Source: Streptomyces akebiae
Lineage (GTDB): Bacteria > Actinomycetota > Actinomycetes > Streptomycetales > Streptomycetaceae
Assembly (NCBI RefSeq): GCF_019599145.1
Contig: NZ_CP080647.1
Coordinates: 3,968,001-4,032,000, forward strand
DNA length: 64,000 nt
Reading direction: 5' to 3'
The notes under the pieces were generated by a model that saw only the letters and a program-made list of their open reading frames with translations, ran no database searches and had not been told where the DNA came from. Shown one piece after another: positions 9,818 to 18,662 of the stretch. The position numbers and the translations under genes were made by a program. Position 1 is the stretch's first letter; the number at the start of each line of letters is the position of its first letter.

Positions 9818-10459
9818 ATGAAGCTTCTGTCAGTCAACTTCTCGACCCTCGAAGGACCGAGTTTGTCGACTCGGTCCGAAGGGCGTTGATTGCAGGTGGA
9901 GCGTGACTGGCTGCCACGTGGTCCCCTGCGTCCGGTGCGGCAAGCCGCACTGGGGCGATTGACTGCGCCCCGCTGCCACACGTCCCGAAGGACGAGGGAG
10001 TCGCCGCGAGCCGCCTCCGGGCGTCTCAAGTCTGTTCGGGCTGGTCCTCGCGTGGAAACCGTGTCCCCACCGGCGTGTGGTTCGTGCCTTCTCGCTCGCA
10101 GTCCCGTGGGGGTTACGCTACCGCGTCCGAGGGTGGTGTTCGCCTTGGAGGCGAAATCCCGTTCCGGGTCCTGCTCCACGGGGAGTTCGATTCCTCCCGG
10201 GCGTGAACGGCAGCAGGTCAAGCGCTTCACGCGCCAGGGCGCGCCCGGCGCGTATCTGCGGGTGATCCGGCCGGGCGAGATCAGCGCGGGCGACCCGATC
10301 GAGATCGTCCACCGCCCGGACCACGACATCACCGTGGCCCTCGCCTTCCGCGCCACGATGAACGAACACGAGCTGCTGCCACGGCTGTTGGCGGCGGGTG
10401 AGGCACTGCATACGGAGCTGTTGGAGGTGGCGCGGAAGTACGTGGCGAAGCAGGGGTGA
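9818..10459 (+). pseudogene. Broken MOSC-domain gene
   Basis: ATG 9818 encodes MKLLSVN, the usual start of MOSC-domain (YiiM-like) proteins, then diverges and reaches TGA at 9887-9889. The C-terminal third of such a protein is intact further on in the same frame: VKRFTRQGAPGAYLRV, then AGDPIEIVHRPDHDITVALA and a helical tail ending at 10459. Roughly 9840-10205, where the catalytic middle should be, translates to nothing MOSC-like in any frame. It has about the length of the missing part, so it looks like replacement or heavy decay rather than a simple frameshift. Intact relatives transfer sulphur from a molybdenum cofactor system; this copy should be inactive. Confidence 0.65.
9854..9877. repeat. 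Inverted repeat at the MOSC break point
   Basis: GGACCGAG and CTCGGTCC form a perfect 8-bp stem around an 8-nt loop, exactly where MOSC similarity stops. It could be the trace of a transposon end or a recombination hotspot. No transposase gene or matching partner repeat is visible at the other side of the break near 10205. Confidence 0.45.
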
Positions 10460-10581
10460 CGGGCCGGTCGGGGGCAGGGGGCCGGTGAAGCCGCCACGCC
10501 GGTGCGGGTGTTCACCGGGGTGCCGGCGAACTGGCTGGTGAACGTGCGGTGGAGCAATCGGACGCGCACCCTCCAGGTCAC

Positions 10582-10593
10582 TACGCTTGCGCC
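10582..10593 (+). promoter_or_regulatory. Leaderless promoter -10 box for the SDR gene
   Basis: TACGCT (TAnnnT) ends exactly 6 nt before ATG 10594 and there is no ribosome site. This is the actinobacterial leaderless signature, with transcription starting at the A of the ATG. Confidence 0.6.
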
Positions 10594-11370
10594 ATGACAA
10601 CGGCTCTGATTACGGGATCGACCGCGGGGATCGGTGCCGCCTTCGCGCGGCGCCTGGCGGCGGACGGGCACAACCTGGTGCTGGTGGCGCGTGACACCAA
10701 GCGGCTGCGGGAGCAGGCGACCGAGTTGCACGACCGGCACGGCATCGAGGCGGAGGTGCTGACGGCGGACCTCGCGACGGACGACGGCATCGAGACGGTG
10801 GCGCGGCGGCTGGCGGACCGGAAGAACCCGGTCGACCTGCTGATCAACAACGCCGGCTTCGGCAACAAGGGCCGTTACCTCGATGTCGCCATGGCCGACG
10901 AGCTGCGGATGCTCAAGGTCCACTGCGAGGCGGTCCTGCGCCTCACCTCGGCGGCCGCCGAGGCCATGCGTGAGCGCGGCCGGGGTGGTGTGGTGAACGT
11001 GGCGTCGGTCGCGGCCTTCGTGCCGCGCGGCACGTACGGGGCGTCGAAGGCGTGGGTCGTGCAGTTCACCCAGGGTGCCGCGCGCGATCTGGCCGGCACC
11101 GGGGTGCGGCTGATGGCCCTCTGCCCCGGCTTCGTCCGTACCGAGTTCCACGACCGGGCCGGCATGGGCACCGACAACATCCCCTCCTGGATGTGGCTCG
11201 ACGCCGACAAGCTCGTCACCGCCGCCCTCGCCGACCTCGCCCGCGGCAGGTCCGTCTCCATCCCGGACCCCCGCTACAAGGCCCTGATGGGTGTGGTGAA
11301 GGTGGTGCCTCGCGGGCTGCTGGGCGGGATCACCTCGAAGACGGGACGGAAGTACGGGCCGCAGCAGTAG
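10594..11370 (+). CDS. Short-chain dehydrogenase/reductase
   Basis: 258 residues, cytosolic NAD(P)-dependent oxidoreductase of the SDR family. The cofactor motif is TGSTAGIGAAFARRL at the N-terminus, NNAGFG follows, then the catalytic Ser in VNVASVAAFVP and the Tyr-x3-Lys in YGASKAW. LCPGFVRTEF is the usual C-terminal loop. The substrate cannot be read from the sequence. The ATG at 10594 was preferred to an upstream in-frame start at 10549 because the cofactor motif begins right after it and a leaderless -10 box precedes it. The downstream SnoaL-like gene begins 102 nt later on the same strand. Confidence 0.92.
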   Translation: MTTALITGSTAGIGAAFARRLAADGHNLVLVARDTKRLREQATELHDRHGIEAEVLTADLATDDGIETVARRLADRKNPVDLLINNAGFGNKGRYLDVAMADELRMLKVHCEAVLRLTSAAAEAMRERGRGGVVNVASVAAFVPRGTYGASKAWVVQFTQGAARDLAGTGVRLMALCPGFVRTEFHDRAGMGTDNIPSWMWLDADKLVTAALADLARGRSVSIPDPRYKALMGVVKVVPRGLLGGITSKTGRKYGPQQ

Positions 11371-11472
11371 CGGTTCGGTCCCCGGGAACGCTCCAGCGGG
11401 TGAGAGGGCGGCGTCCCGGCGCGACAATGGAGCTGTTCATCCGGACCCAGGGGGGTCGGGAGGCGGTGTGTC

Positions 11473-12180
11473 ATGACATTCGTGCAGCTCATCGACTGCA
11501 GGACCAGCCGGTTCGACGAGATGAACCGGCTGATGGACACCTGGGTGGAGCAGACCAAGGGAAAGCGGACCGCTACGCACAGCGTGATCGGCAAGGACCG
11601 CTCGGACGGGTCGCACCTCGTGGAGATCGTGGAGTTCCCCTCGTACGAGGAGGCGATGCGGAACTCCGGGCTGCCGGAGACGGAGCGGATCTTCCAGGAG
11701 ATGGTGGCGCTGTGCGACGAGATGCCCACGTTCACCGATCTGGACGTGGTGCGCGACGAGCAGTTGTACGCGGCCACCGCGCGGCGGTTCCTCGCGACCA
11801 TCGCCACGAAGGGCGAACTGCCGCCGCTCCACGATCTGCTCGTGGAGGACTACCACGACCACGTTCCCTCCGGGGAGCCCGACGCCATCGGGATGGACGC
11901 GTTCAGGCGGACCTGCGAGGAGTGGCGGCGCGGCTTCGACTTCGAGTTCACCGTGGAGGACCAGATCGCGCAGGGTGACCGGGTGTGCACCCGGTGGACC
12001 TGGGACGCGACCCACAAGGGGGACTTCGTCGGGATTCCGGCCAGTGGACGGACGGTCCGGATGACGGGGACGGTCATTCACCGGTGCGCGTCCGACGGGA
12101 AGATCGCCGAGGGCTGGTGGGAGTACGACCGGCTCGGGCTGATGGGTCAGTTGGGCGCGCTCGACGACCTGGAGAAGTGA
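11473..12180 (+). CDS. SnoaL-like (ester cyclase/polyketide cyclase family) protein with extra N-terminal domain
   Basis: 235 residues. The C-terminal half, from about residue 95, is a SnoaL-like cone-shaped alpha+beta fold (FLATIATKGELPPLHDLLVE, DQIAQGDRVCTRWTWDATHK, GIPASGRTVRMTGTVIHR, EGWWEYDRLGLMGQLG). The first 90 residues are a separate small domain (IDCRTSRFDEMNRLMDTWVE, then SDGSHLVEIVEFPSYEEAM) resembling dimeric alpha/beta-barrel proteins. Such fusions are seen in actinobacterial proteins of unknown function. GGGAGG lies about 9 nt before ATG 11473. The gene converges on groEL with a strong stem-loop between. Confidence 0.8.
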   Translation: MTFVQLIDCRTSRFDEMNRLMDTWVEQTKGKRTATHSVIGKDRSDGSHLVEIVEFPSYEEAMRNSGLPETERIFQEMVALCDEMPTFTDLDVVRDEQLYAATARRFLATIATKGELPPLHDLLVEDYHDHVPSGEPDAIGMDAFRRTCEEWRRGFDFEFTVEDQIAQGDRVCTRWTWDATHKGDFVGIPASGRTVRMTGTVIHRCASDGKIAEGWWEYDRLGLMGQLGALDDLEK

Positions 12181-12234
12181 CCTGGAGGACCGGCCCGGCG
12201 AAGGAGGCGGTGACGCGGGGCGGTGACGCGGGAA

Positions 12235-12264
12235 GGCCCGGCACCCCTCGCGGGGTGCCGGGCC
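12235..12264. terminator. Bidirectional stem-loop between the SnoaL-like gene and groEL1
   Basis: A perfect 13-bp stem (GGCCCGGCACCCC with its complement) closes a 4-nt TCGC loop between two convergent genes. There is no U-tract on either side. Symmetry and position make it a likely terminator for both transcripts. Confidence 0.75.
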
Positions 12265-12292
12265 TCGCCTACGGCTTCACCGACGTCGTACG

Positions 12293-13930
<1,638 letters not shown>

Positions 13931-14050
13931 TCAGCCCTCTCGGAAAACGTGGGTGAAACGAACTGCGCCCCCGACGCCCGGCTGATTAGTGGTCGCGGGG
14001 GCCAAGGGCGCAGCTCAAAAGCAAGGTGCTTCGGTGAGGAAGCGGGCGAA

Positions 14051-14359
14051 CTACTTCTCGACGATCGCGAGCACGTCGCGAGCCGAGAGGACGAGGTACT
14101 CCTCGCCGTTGTACTTCACCTCGGTGCCGCCGTACTTGCTGTACAGCACGATGTCGCCGACGGAGACGTCGAGCGGCAGCCGCTGGCCGTCCTCGAAGCG
14201 GCCCGGACCCACGGCGAGGACGACGCCCTCCTGGGGCTTCTCCTTCGCGGTGTCCGGGATGACCAGGCCAGAGGCGGTGGTCTGCTCGGCGTCGAGCGGC
14301 TGGACCACAATGCGGTCCTCGAGCGGCTTGATGGCAACCTTGGAGCTGGTGGTCGTCAC
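14051..14359 (-). CDS. groES: 10-kDa co-chaperonin GroES
   Basis: 102 residues, the normal GroES size. It forms the heptameric lid of the GroEL cage. The mobile loop with [17 protein letters not shown] and the dome region [14 protein letters not shown] are clear. It is first gene of the groES-groEL1 operon. Two CIRCE operators and a vegetative-type promoter lie 100-175 nt upstream, so HrcA repression and heat-shock induction are expected. Confidence 0.97.
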   Translation of the reverse strand: MTTTSSKVAIKPLEDRIVVQPLDAEQTTASGLVIPDTAKEKPQEGVVLAVGPGRFEDGQRLPLDVSVGDIVLYSKYGGTEVKYNGEEYLVLSARDVLAIVEK

Positions 14360-14458
14360 GATCCGACCTCCCCCTTCGGAGATCTCACGGGGTTAACTGT
14401 CTGAGGTGGCGACCAGGTGGATCCGTCGTCGCGGGTGCCGGACCTGCCCGTCGCGTTG

Positions 14459-14485
14459 TTGGCACTCTCCCGGGGGGAGTGCCAG
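14459..14485 (-). promoter_or_regulatory. CIRCE operator 1 (HrcA site)
   Basis: TTGGCACTC-N9-GAGTGCCAG matches the CIRCE consensus TTAGCACTC-N9-GAGTGCTAA with a variant base in the left arm and two in the right. It lies just downstream of the -10 box of the groES promoter. Confidence 0.8.
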
Positions 14486-14492
14486 ACCTGAG

Positions 14493-14520
14493 ACTATGAC
14501 CGCGATTAGCACTCGGTCAA
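14493..14520 (-). promoter_or_regulatory. groES-groEL1 promoter
   Basis: On the minus strand TTGACC (14515-14520) and CATAGT (14493-14498) are separated by 16 nt, fitting an HrdB-type promoter. The -35 box and spacer lie inside CIRCE operator 2, so bound HrcA should block polymerase. Confidence 0.7.
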
Positions 14521-14532
14521 GCGGACTGCTAA
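14506..14532 (-). promoter_or_regulatory. CIRCE operator 2 (HrcA site)
   Basis: TTAGCACTC-N9-GACTGCTAA differs from the CIRCE consensus at one base only. It overlaps the -35 box of the groES promoter. Confidence 0.88.
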
Positions 14533-14623
14533 TCGAGCGGGTTGCGGCGGGTCGTCGGGCGGGGTGCGGGAGGGTCCCGGTGCGGGGTGCGGGAGGGTCG
14601 CCCATCCGGTTGTGGCGGGGCGT

Positions 14624-15652
14624 TCAGAGGTAGTCCTCCAGGCGGCCGACCGTCAGGCCCTGCTCCTGGACGCGGCGCAGCAGCCGGGTCGTCATCTCCG
14701 TGAGGGTGGTGCCCTTCAGCTGGTCCGGGCCCCGGAAGCCGGCGAGGACGATGTCGCCGGGGCGGAGGCGGTGGCCGACGGCGTAGCGGAGGTCGTGGAT
14801 CTGCATGGACGCGCGCCACAGGACGACCGCGGAGAGGCCGCAGTCGGCGGCCGCGCGGAGCGTGGTGCTGTCGTAGACGCCGTAGGGCGGGCGGAAGAGG
14901 GTCGGCCGGACGCCGAAGCGCTGCTTGAGCTTGTTCTGCTGGCCGCAGATCTCGGCGCGCTGTCCGGCGTACGGCAGGCCGCGCAGGGCGGTGTGGTCGA
15001 GCGTGTGGTTCTGCACGGTCGCGCCGACCGCCCGCAGCCGTGCGAAGTGGCCGTATCCGGGTCCCACGACACTGTCCGTCAGGAACATGCTCACCGGCAG
15101 CCGCAGCTCACGCACCATGTCGACGAACCGGGGGTCCTTCTCGGCCCCGTCGTCGTACGTGAGGAAGACGACCTTGTCCCGGGTGGGGACGCGATCGACG
15201 ACGGGCAGCGGGCCCGGCCCGGCAGCGCGGGGCAGGGGCCGTCGGTCGGGGTGCTCGGGCGCGGGGGCGAGGGGGGCGGGGAGGCCCCAGCGGCGGTGCG
15301 GGGGTGGTGATGCGTGGGGGTGGAGGTGGGGGCGCGGATGGGTGTGCGTGCGGGCGGGGTTGTGCGCGCGGGGGTGGGGAGGTGCGGGGCTGTGGTTCGC
15401 GGGTCCGCCCGCGCCGGGCGCGGGGGCCGTCGGGGCCGGTGCCTGCGCCGGGTCTCGGCCCCGCCCCGGCGCTTCGGTCCCCGGCCCCGAGCCCGTGGCG
15501 TCGGCCGCGCATCCGGCGAGAAGCAGAGCGGCGAGGGCCGTGAGGGCGGAGAGGACGGTCAGGGCGCGGGCGCCGGGCGTGCGGGCCGGTGGGACGCGCG
15601 TCCCCCGGCGCCCCCTCCGGTGCGCCCTTCGCCCGCCTCCGTCGGCCCTCAC
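14624..15652 (-). CDS. Polysaccharide deacetylase lipoprotein (second of tandem pair)
   Basis: 342 residues, a carbohydrate esterase family 4 (NodB-like) enzyme that removes acetyl groups from cell-surface glycans. The start is GTG 15652, overlapping the previous stop as GTGA, so the two are translationally coupled. A basic N-terminus leads into ALTVLSALTALAALLLAGC, a lipoprotein signal ending at a lipobox Cys. A long Pro/His-rich linker follows (PRAHNPARTHTHPRPH). Catalytic motifs are FLTYDDGAE (metal Asp), NHTLDHTAL (His pair) and FRPPYGVYD. It is paralogous to the upstream neighbour. Confidence 0.88.
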   Translation of the reverse strand: MRADGGGRRAHRRGRRGTRVPPARTPGARALTVLSALTALAALLLAGCAADATGSGPGTEAPGRGRDPAQAPAPTAPAPGAGGPANHSPAPPHPRAHNPARTHTHPRPHLHPHASPPPHRRWGLPAPLAPAPEHPDRRPLPRAAGPGPLPVVDRVPTRDKVVFLTYDDGAEKDPRFVDMVRELRLPVSMFLTDSVVGPGYGHFARLRAVGATVQNHTLDHTALRGLPYAGQRAEICGQQNKLKQRFGVRPTLFRPPYGVYDSTTLRAAADCGLSAVVLWRASMQIHDLRYAVGHRLRPGDIVLAGFRGPDQLKGTTLTEMTTRLLRRVQEQGLTVGRLEDYL

Positions 15653-16692
15653 AGGTAGTCCTCCAACCTCGCCACCGCGTACCCCTCTGCGGTGACCAGG
15701 TTCAGGAAGCGGCGGATCATGTCGGGCATGGTGCCCTTCCATTCGGACGTGCCCCGGAAGTGGCTGAGGACGATGTCGCCGGGGCGGAGTTCACGGTTCG
15801 CCTCGCGGTAGTCCCAGCGGTCGACGAAGACCTCCTCGTTCCACAGGGGGACGGCCTCGATGCCGCAGGTCCTGGCGGCGCGGAGGGTGTCCCGGTCGTA
15901 GCTGCCGTACGGCGGCCGGAAGAGGGTGGGCCGGGTCCCGTACCGCTTCTCGATCACGTCCTGCATCCCGCAGATCTCGTGCTTCTGCGCGGCGTAGGAG
16001 AGCGTGGGCAGGTGGCGGTGGCGGAGGGTGTGGTTGTGGAGGGCGACGCCACGGTCCCGCATCCGCTCGAAGTAGCCGTAGTCCTCCTTGATCAGGTAGT
16101 CGCTGAGGAAGGCGGTGTACGGGATCCGCAGGTCGGTCATCATCCGCAGGAACGCCGGGTCCTTCTCGGCGCCGTCGTCGATGGTCAGGAAGACGACCTT
16201 CTGACGGGTGGGGACGGTGGTGAAGACCGGAGGGAGGCCGTCCTCGACATGACCGTCGACCTCGAACCCCTTGCGGGTCCTCAGCTCGGGCTTCGTCGCC
16301 GGCGGCGCGGGCGCGCTCAGCGGCACCCTCGCGAGCCCCCAGCGCTTCGCGGCGGCGACCCGCGCGGCGTGCGCCCGGCGCACCTTCCCGGCGTACGTGT
16401 CGAGCGCCCGGGCTGCGGGCGCGTCGAGCTGCCGCCCACCGTGCTGCCGCGCCCTGCCCTGCCCGCGCTGCTGGCCGTGTGCGGGCCCGGCGGTCCCGGC
16501 GGTCGGCCCTGCCTCGGCGGCGCCTCGGCGCCCGGCGGAGCCCCGCTCCGAGGCCTCCTCGGCGCCTCCCCCGCCGCACCCGGACACGACGGCCGCGAGG
16601 GCGAGCAGCGCGATGCCGCCACGGACGCCTGACCTCCCCCTCCCGATCGACCACTTCGCGTTCTTTACATCATTTTGTCGTACGAATCGCAT
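15649..16692 (-). CDS. Polysaccharide deacetylase lipoprotein (first of tandem pair)
   Basis: 347 residues from ATG 16692; GAGG 10 nt upstream supports this start over a longer frame. The N-terminus is a lipoprotein signal, GIALLALAAVVSGCGGGG. The CE4 domain from about residue 150 shows FLTIDDGAEKDPAF, LHNHTLRHRHLP and LFRPPYGSYDRDTL, the metal-binding and catalytic motifs. In place of the usual FDDG both tandem enzymes carry an altered first motif with DDGAEKDP, so they form a distinct subgroup. Probable role is trimming of peptidoglycan or another extracellular glycan. The downstream paralogue is coupled through GTGA. Confidence 0.9.
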   Translation of the reverse strand: MRFVRQNDVKNAKWSIGRGRSGVRGGIALLALAAVVSGCGGGGAEEASERGSAGRRGAAEAGPTAGTAGPAHGQQRGQGRARQHGGRQLDAPAARALDTYAGKVRRAHAARVAAAKRWGLARVPLSAPAPPATKPELRTRKGFEVDGHVEDGLPPVFTTVPTRQKVVFLTIDDGAEKDPAFLRMMTDLRIPYTAFLSDYLIKEDYGYFERMRDRGVALHNHTLRHRHLPTLSYAAQKHEICGMQDVIEKRYGTRPTLFRPPYGSYDRDTLRAARTCGIEAVPLWNEEVFVDRWDYREANRELRPGDIVLSHFRGTSEWKGTMPDMIRRFLNLVTAEGYAVARLEDYL

Positions 16693-16823
16693 GGCGCCGC
16701 ATCCTCGCAGGGCGGCCCGCCTCCACCGCCCCGACACCGCCACCGTCCCCCGACCATCCACCGACTGGCCCACACCGCCCTCCCCCTGGCCCCCGCCCCG
16801 GCCCCCTGACCGACAATGACCCG

Positions 16824-18020
16824 GTGAACGACCTCGACCCCGCCACCTTCCTCGCCCCCCTCCTCACCCCCGAGGGCCGCGCCCTCCTCGACGAGGTGCG
16901 CGACACCGAGCCGGCACGGGAGCTGGCCGTGGCGACCCGGCTGCGCCGCGACCACCCGGCGGAACTGGTCTCGGCGGCACTGGCACAGGCCCGGCTGCGG
17001 CAGCGGGCGGTGGCGAAGTTCGGCGCGGCGGACGCGGAGCGGATGTTCTTCACGCCGAACGGGGTCGAGCAGTCGACCAGGACGAGCGTGGCGACGTACC
17101 GGGCCGAGTGCTTCCGGGCGCTGGGCGTGCGCTCCGTCGCCGATCTGTGCTGCGGGATCGGCGGGGACGCGATCGCGTTCGCGCGCGCCGGGATCCGGGT
17201 GCTGGCCGTCGACCATGACCCGCTGACCGTGGCGGTGGCCCGCGCCAACGCCGAGGCGCTCGGGCTCACCGAGCTGGTCGAGGTGCGCGAGGCGGATGTG
17301 ACGGAGGTGGACACGGCCGGGTACGAAGCCGTGTTCGTCGACCCCGCCCGGCGTTCCTCCAAGCGCGGCCGGATCTTCGACCCGGAGGCCTACTCCCCGC
17401 CCCTGTCCTGGGCGGTGTCGGCGGCGCTGAAGGCCCCGCTCGGCGCGCTGAAGATCGCGCCCGGCATCCCCCACGAGGCGATCCCCCCGGAGGCCGAGGC
17501 CGAGTGGATCTCCGACGGTGGGGACGTGAAGGAGGCCGTGCTCTGGTTCCGTGCGAACGGGACACCGGGGGCGCGGCGGGCGATGCTGCTGCCCGCCGGG
17601 GCCGGCATCCGCGCCACCCCCGACACCATGCTGCCCGACCCCCCGGTCCGTCCGGTGGGCCGGTACCTGTACGAACCCGACGGCGCCGTGATCCGCGCCC
17701 ACCTGGTCGCCCAGGTCGCCGAGGATCTGCGGGGCGGGCTGATCGACCCCACGATCGCCTATGTCACCGCCGACGAGCACCATGTCACCCCGTACGCCAC
17801 CGCGTACGAGATCACCGACCGGCTCCCGTTCAACGTGAAGAAGTTGAAGGCCCTGCTGCGGGAGCGCGAGGTCGGCATCCTCACCGTGAAGAAGCGGGGG
17901 TCGGCGGTGGAGCCGGAGGAACTGCGCAAGAAGGTCAAGCCGCAGGGGCGCAATGCGGCGACGGTCTTCCTGACCCGGGTCGCCGGCGCCCCGACGATGC
18001 TGATCGGCCGCCCGGCGTAG
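16824..18020 (+). CDS. Class I SAM-dependent methyltransferase with THUMP-like C-terminal domain
   Basis: 398 residues from GTG 16824. The methyltransferase core is at residues about 105-230: SVADLCCGIGGDAIAFARAG binds SAM, VLAVDHDPLTVAVARANAEA is the acidic loop, and FVDPARR resembles the catalytic motif of nucleic-acid methylases. The C-terminal part (YEITDRLPFNVKKLKALL, REVGILTVKKRGSAV, NAATVFLTRVAG) matches the THUMP-like domain common in actinobacterial homologues, suggesting RNA as substrate (inference). It is divergent from the deacetylase pair. The long frame upstream of 16824 is GC shadow. Confidence 0.85.
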   Translation: MNDLDPATFLAPLLTPEGRALLDEVRDTEPARELAVATRLRRDHPAELVSAALAQARLRQRAVAKFGAADAERMFFTPNGVEQSTRTSVATYRAECFRALGVRSVADLCCGIGGDAIAFARAGIRVLAVDHDPLTVAVARANAEALGLTELVEVREADVTEVDTAGYEAVFVDPARRSSKRGRIFDPEAYSPPLSWAVSAALKAPLGALKIAPGIPHEAIPPEAEAEWISDGGDVKEAVLWFRANGTPGARRAMLLPAGAGIRATPDTMLPDPPVRPVGRYLYEPDGAVIRAHLVAQVAEDLRGGLIDPTIAYVTADEHHVTPYATAYEITDRLPFNVKKLKALLREREVGILTVKKRGSAVEPEELRKKVKPQGRNAATVFLTRVAGAPTMLIGRPA

Positions 18021-18662
18021 TTCGCGGGGCTCGGCCGGGGCCGCCGCTGGGACCCTAGGCACCCCCGCCCGCCCGCAGCACCGTGGTGACCGGTCGCACG
18101 ACTCCCGGCACCGCCGCGGCCCTTGGCACCCCGTCACCGGCCCCTTGGCACCCCGCTGCCGACTCTCGGTGCCCCGTTGCCGACTCTCAGTGCCCCGCTG
18201 CGGCCCCGTGGTGGGCCGTCGCGGATCGCGCCCCGCCGCGCCCCACCGCTGCCCGTCGCACCCATCGCGCCCATCGCCACCCGCCGCGCCCGCCGCGCCC
18301 GCCGCGCCCGCCGCGCCCGTCGCGCGGCTCCCCGGACATCCTCGCGGGCCACCGCGCTCAAGCGCACAACTCCTCGCAGCGTCACTCACCGCAGCCCACC
18401 ACCCCCCGCCGCGCGAACGCATGCGAACGCAGCGCCCGACCATCCAGCGCGCCCCCGCCCCGTCGCCCGGCTACGGCTTCCCCGGACATCCACGACCCAC
18501 CGCGCCCACCGACGCACCGCGCCCAGCCACACAACACCTCACCGCATCACCCGCAGCCGACCACACCCCGTCACCGCAGCCCCAGCAGCCGCACACCCAC
18601 CCGGCCCCTCGGCCCCACGCGCTGCCCGACCGCCTCTCGTCCCGCTCCCCCTCCCCGCTCCT
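18021..18662. other. Low-complexity intergenic region without a supported gene
   Basis: This is 642 bp between two converging genes. It is C-rich and internally repetitive. At about 18117-18205 there are degenerate copies of a GGCACCCCG / GTGCCCCG-type unit, and a 9-bp tandem array follows at 18282-18326. Frames are open only because of the base composition; none has a ribosome site or recognisable product. Confidence 0.5.
18282..18326. repeat. Tandem array of a 9-bp unit
   Basis: CGCCGCGCC is repeated four times exactly, followed by a fifth copy with two changes. It is a simple-sequence array in noncoding DNA and should be prone to slippage. Confidence 0.75.

Noticed and set aside
10180..10205. 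A GTTCGATTCC motif suggesting the T-arm of a tRNA
   Set aside because: The T-stem does not pair in the canonical register and no acceptor, D or anticodon stems can be built around it.
9890..10459. A complete 189-residue gene starting at TTG 9890
   Set aside because: Only the last 80 or so residues resemble a protein family (MOSC); the start has no support, so it is treated as part of a pseudogene.
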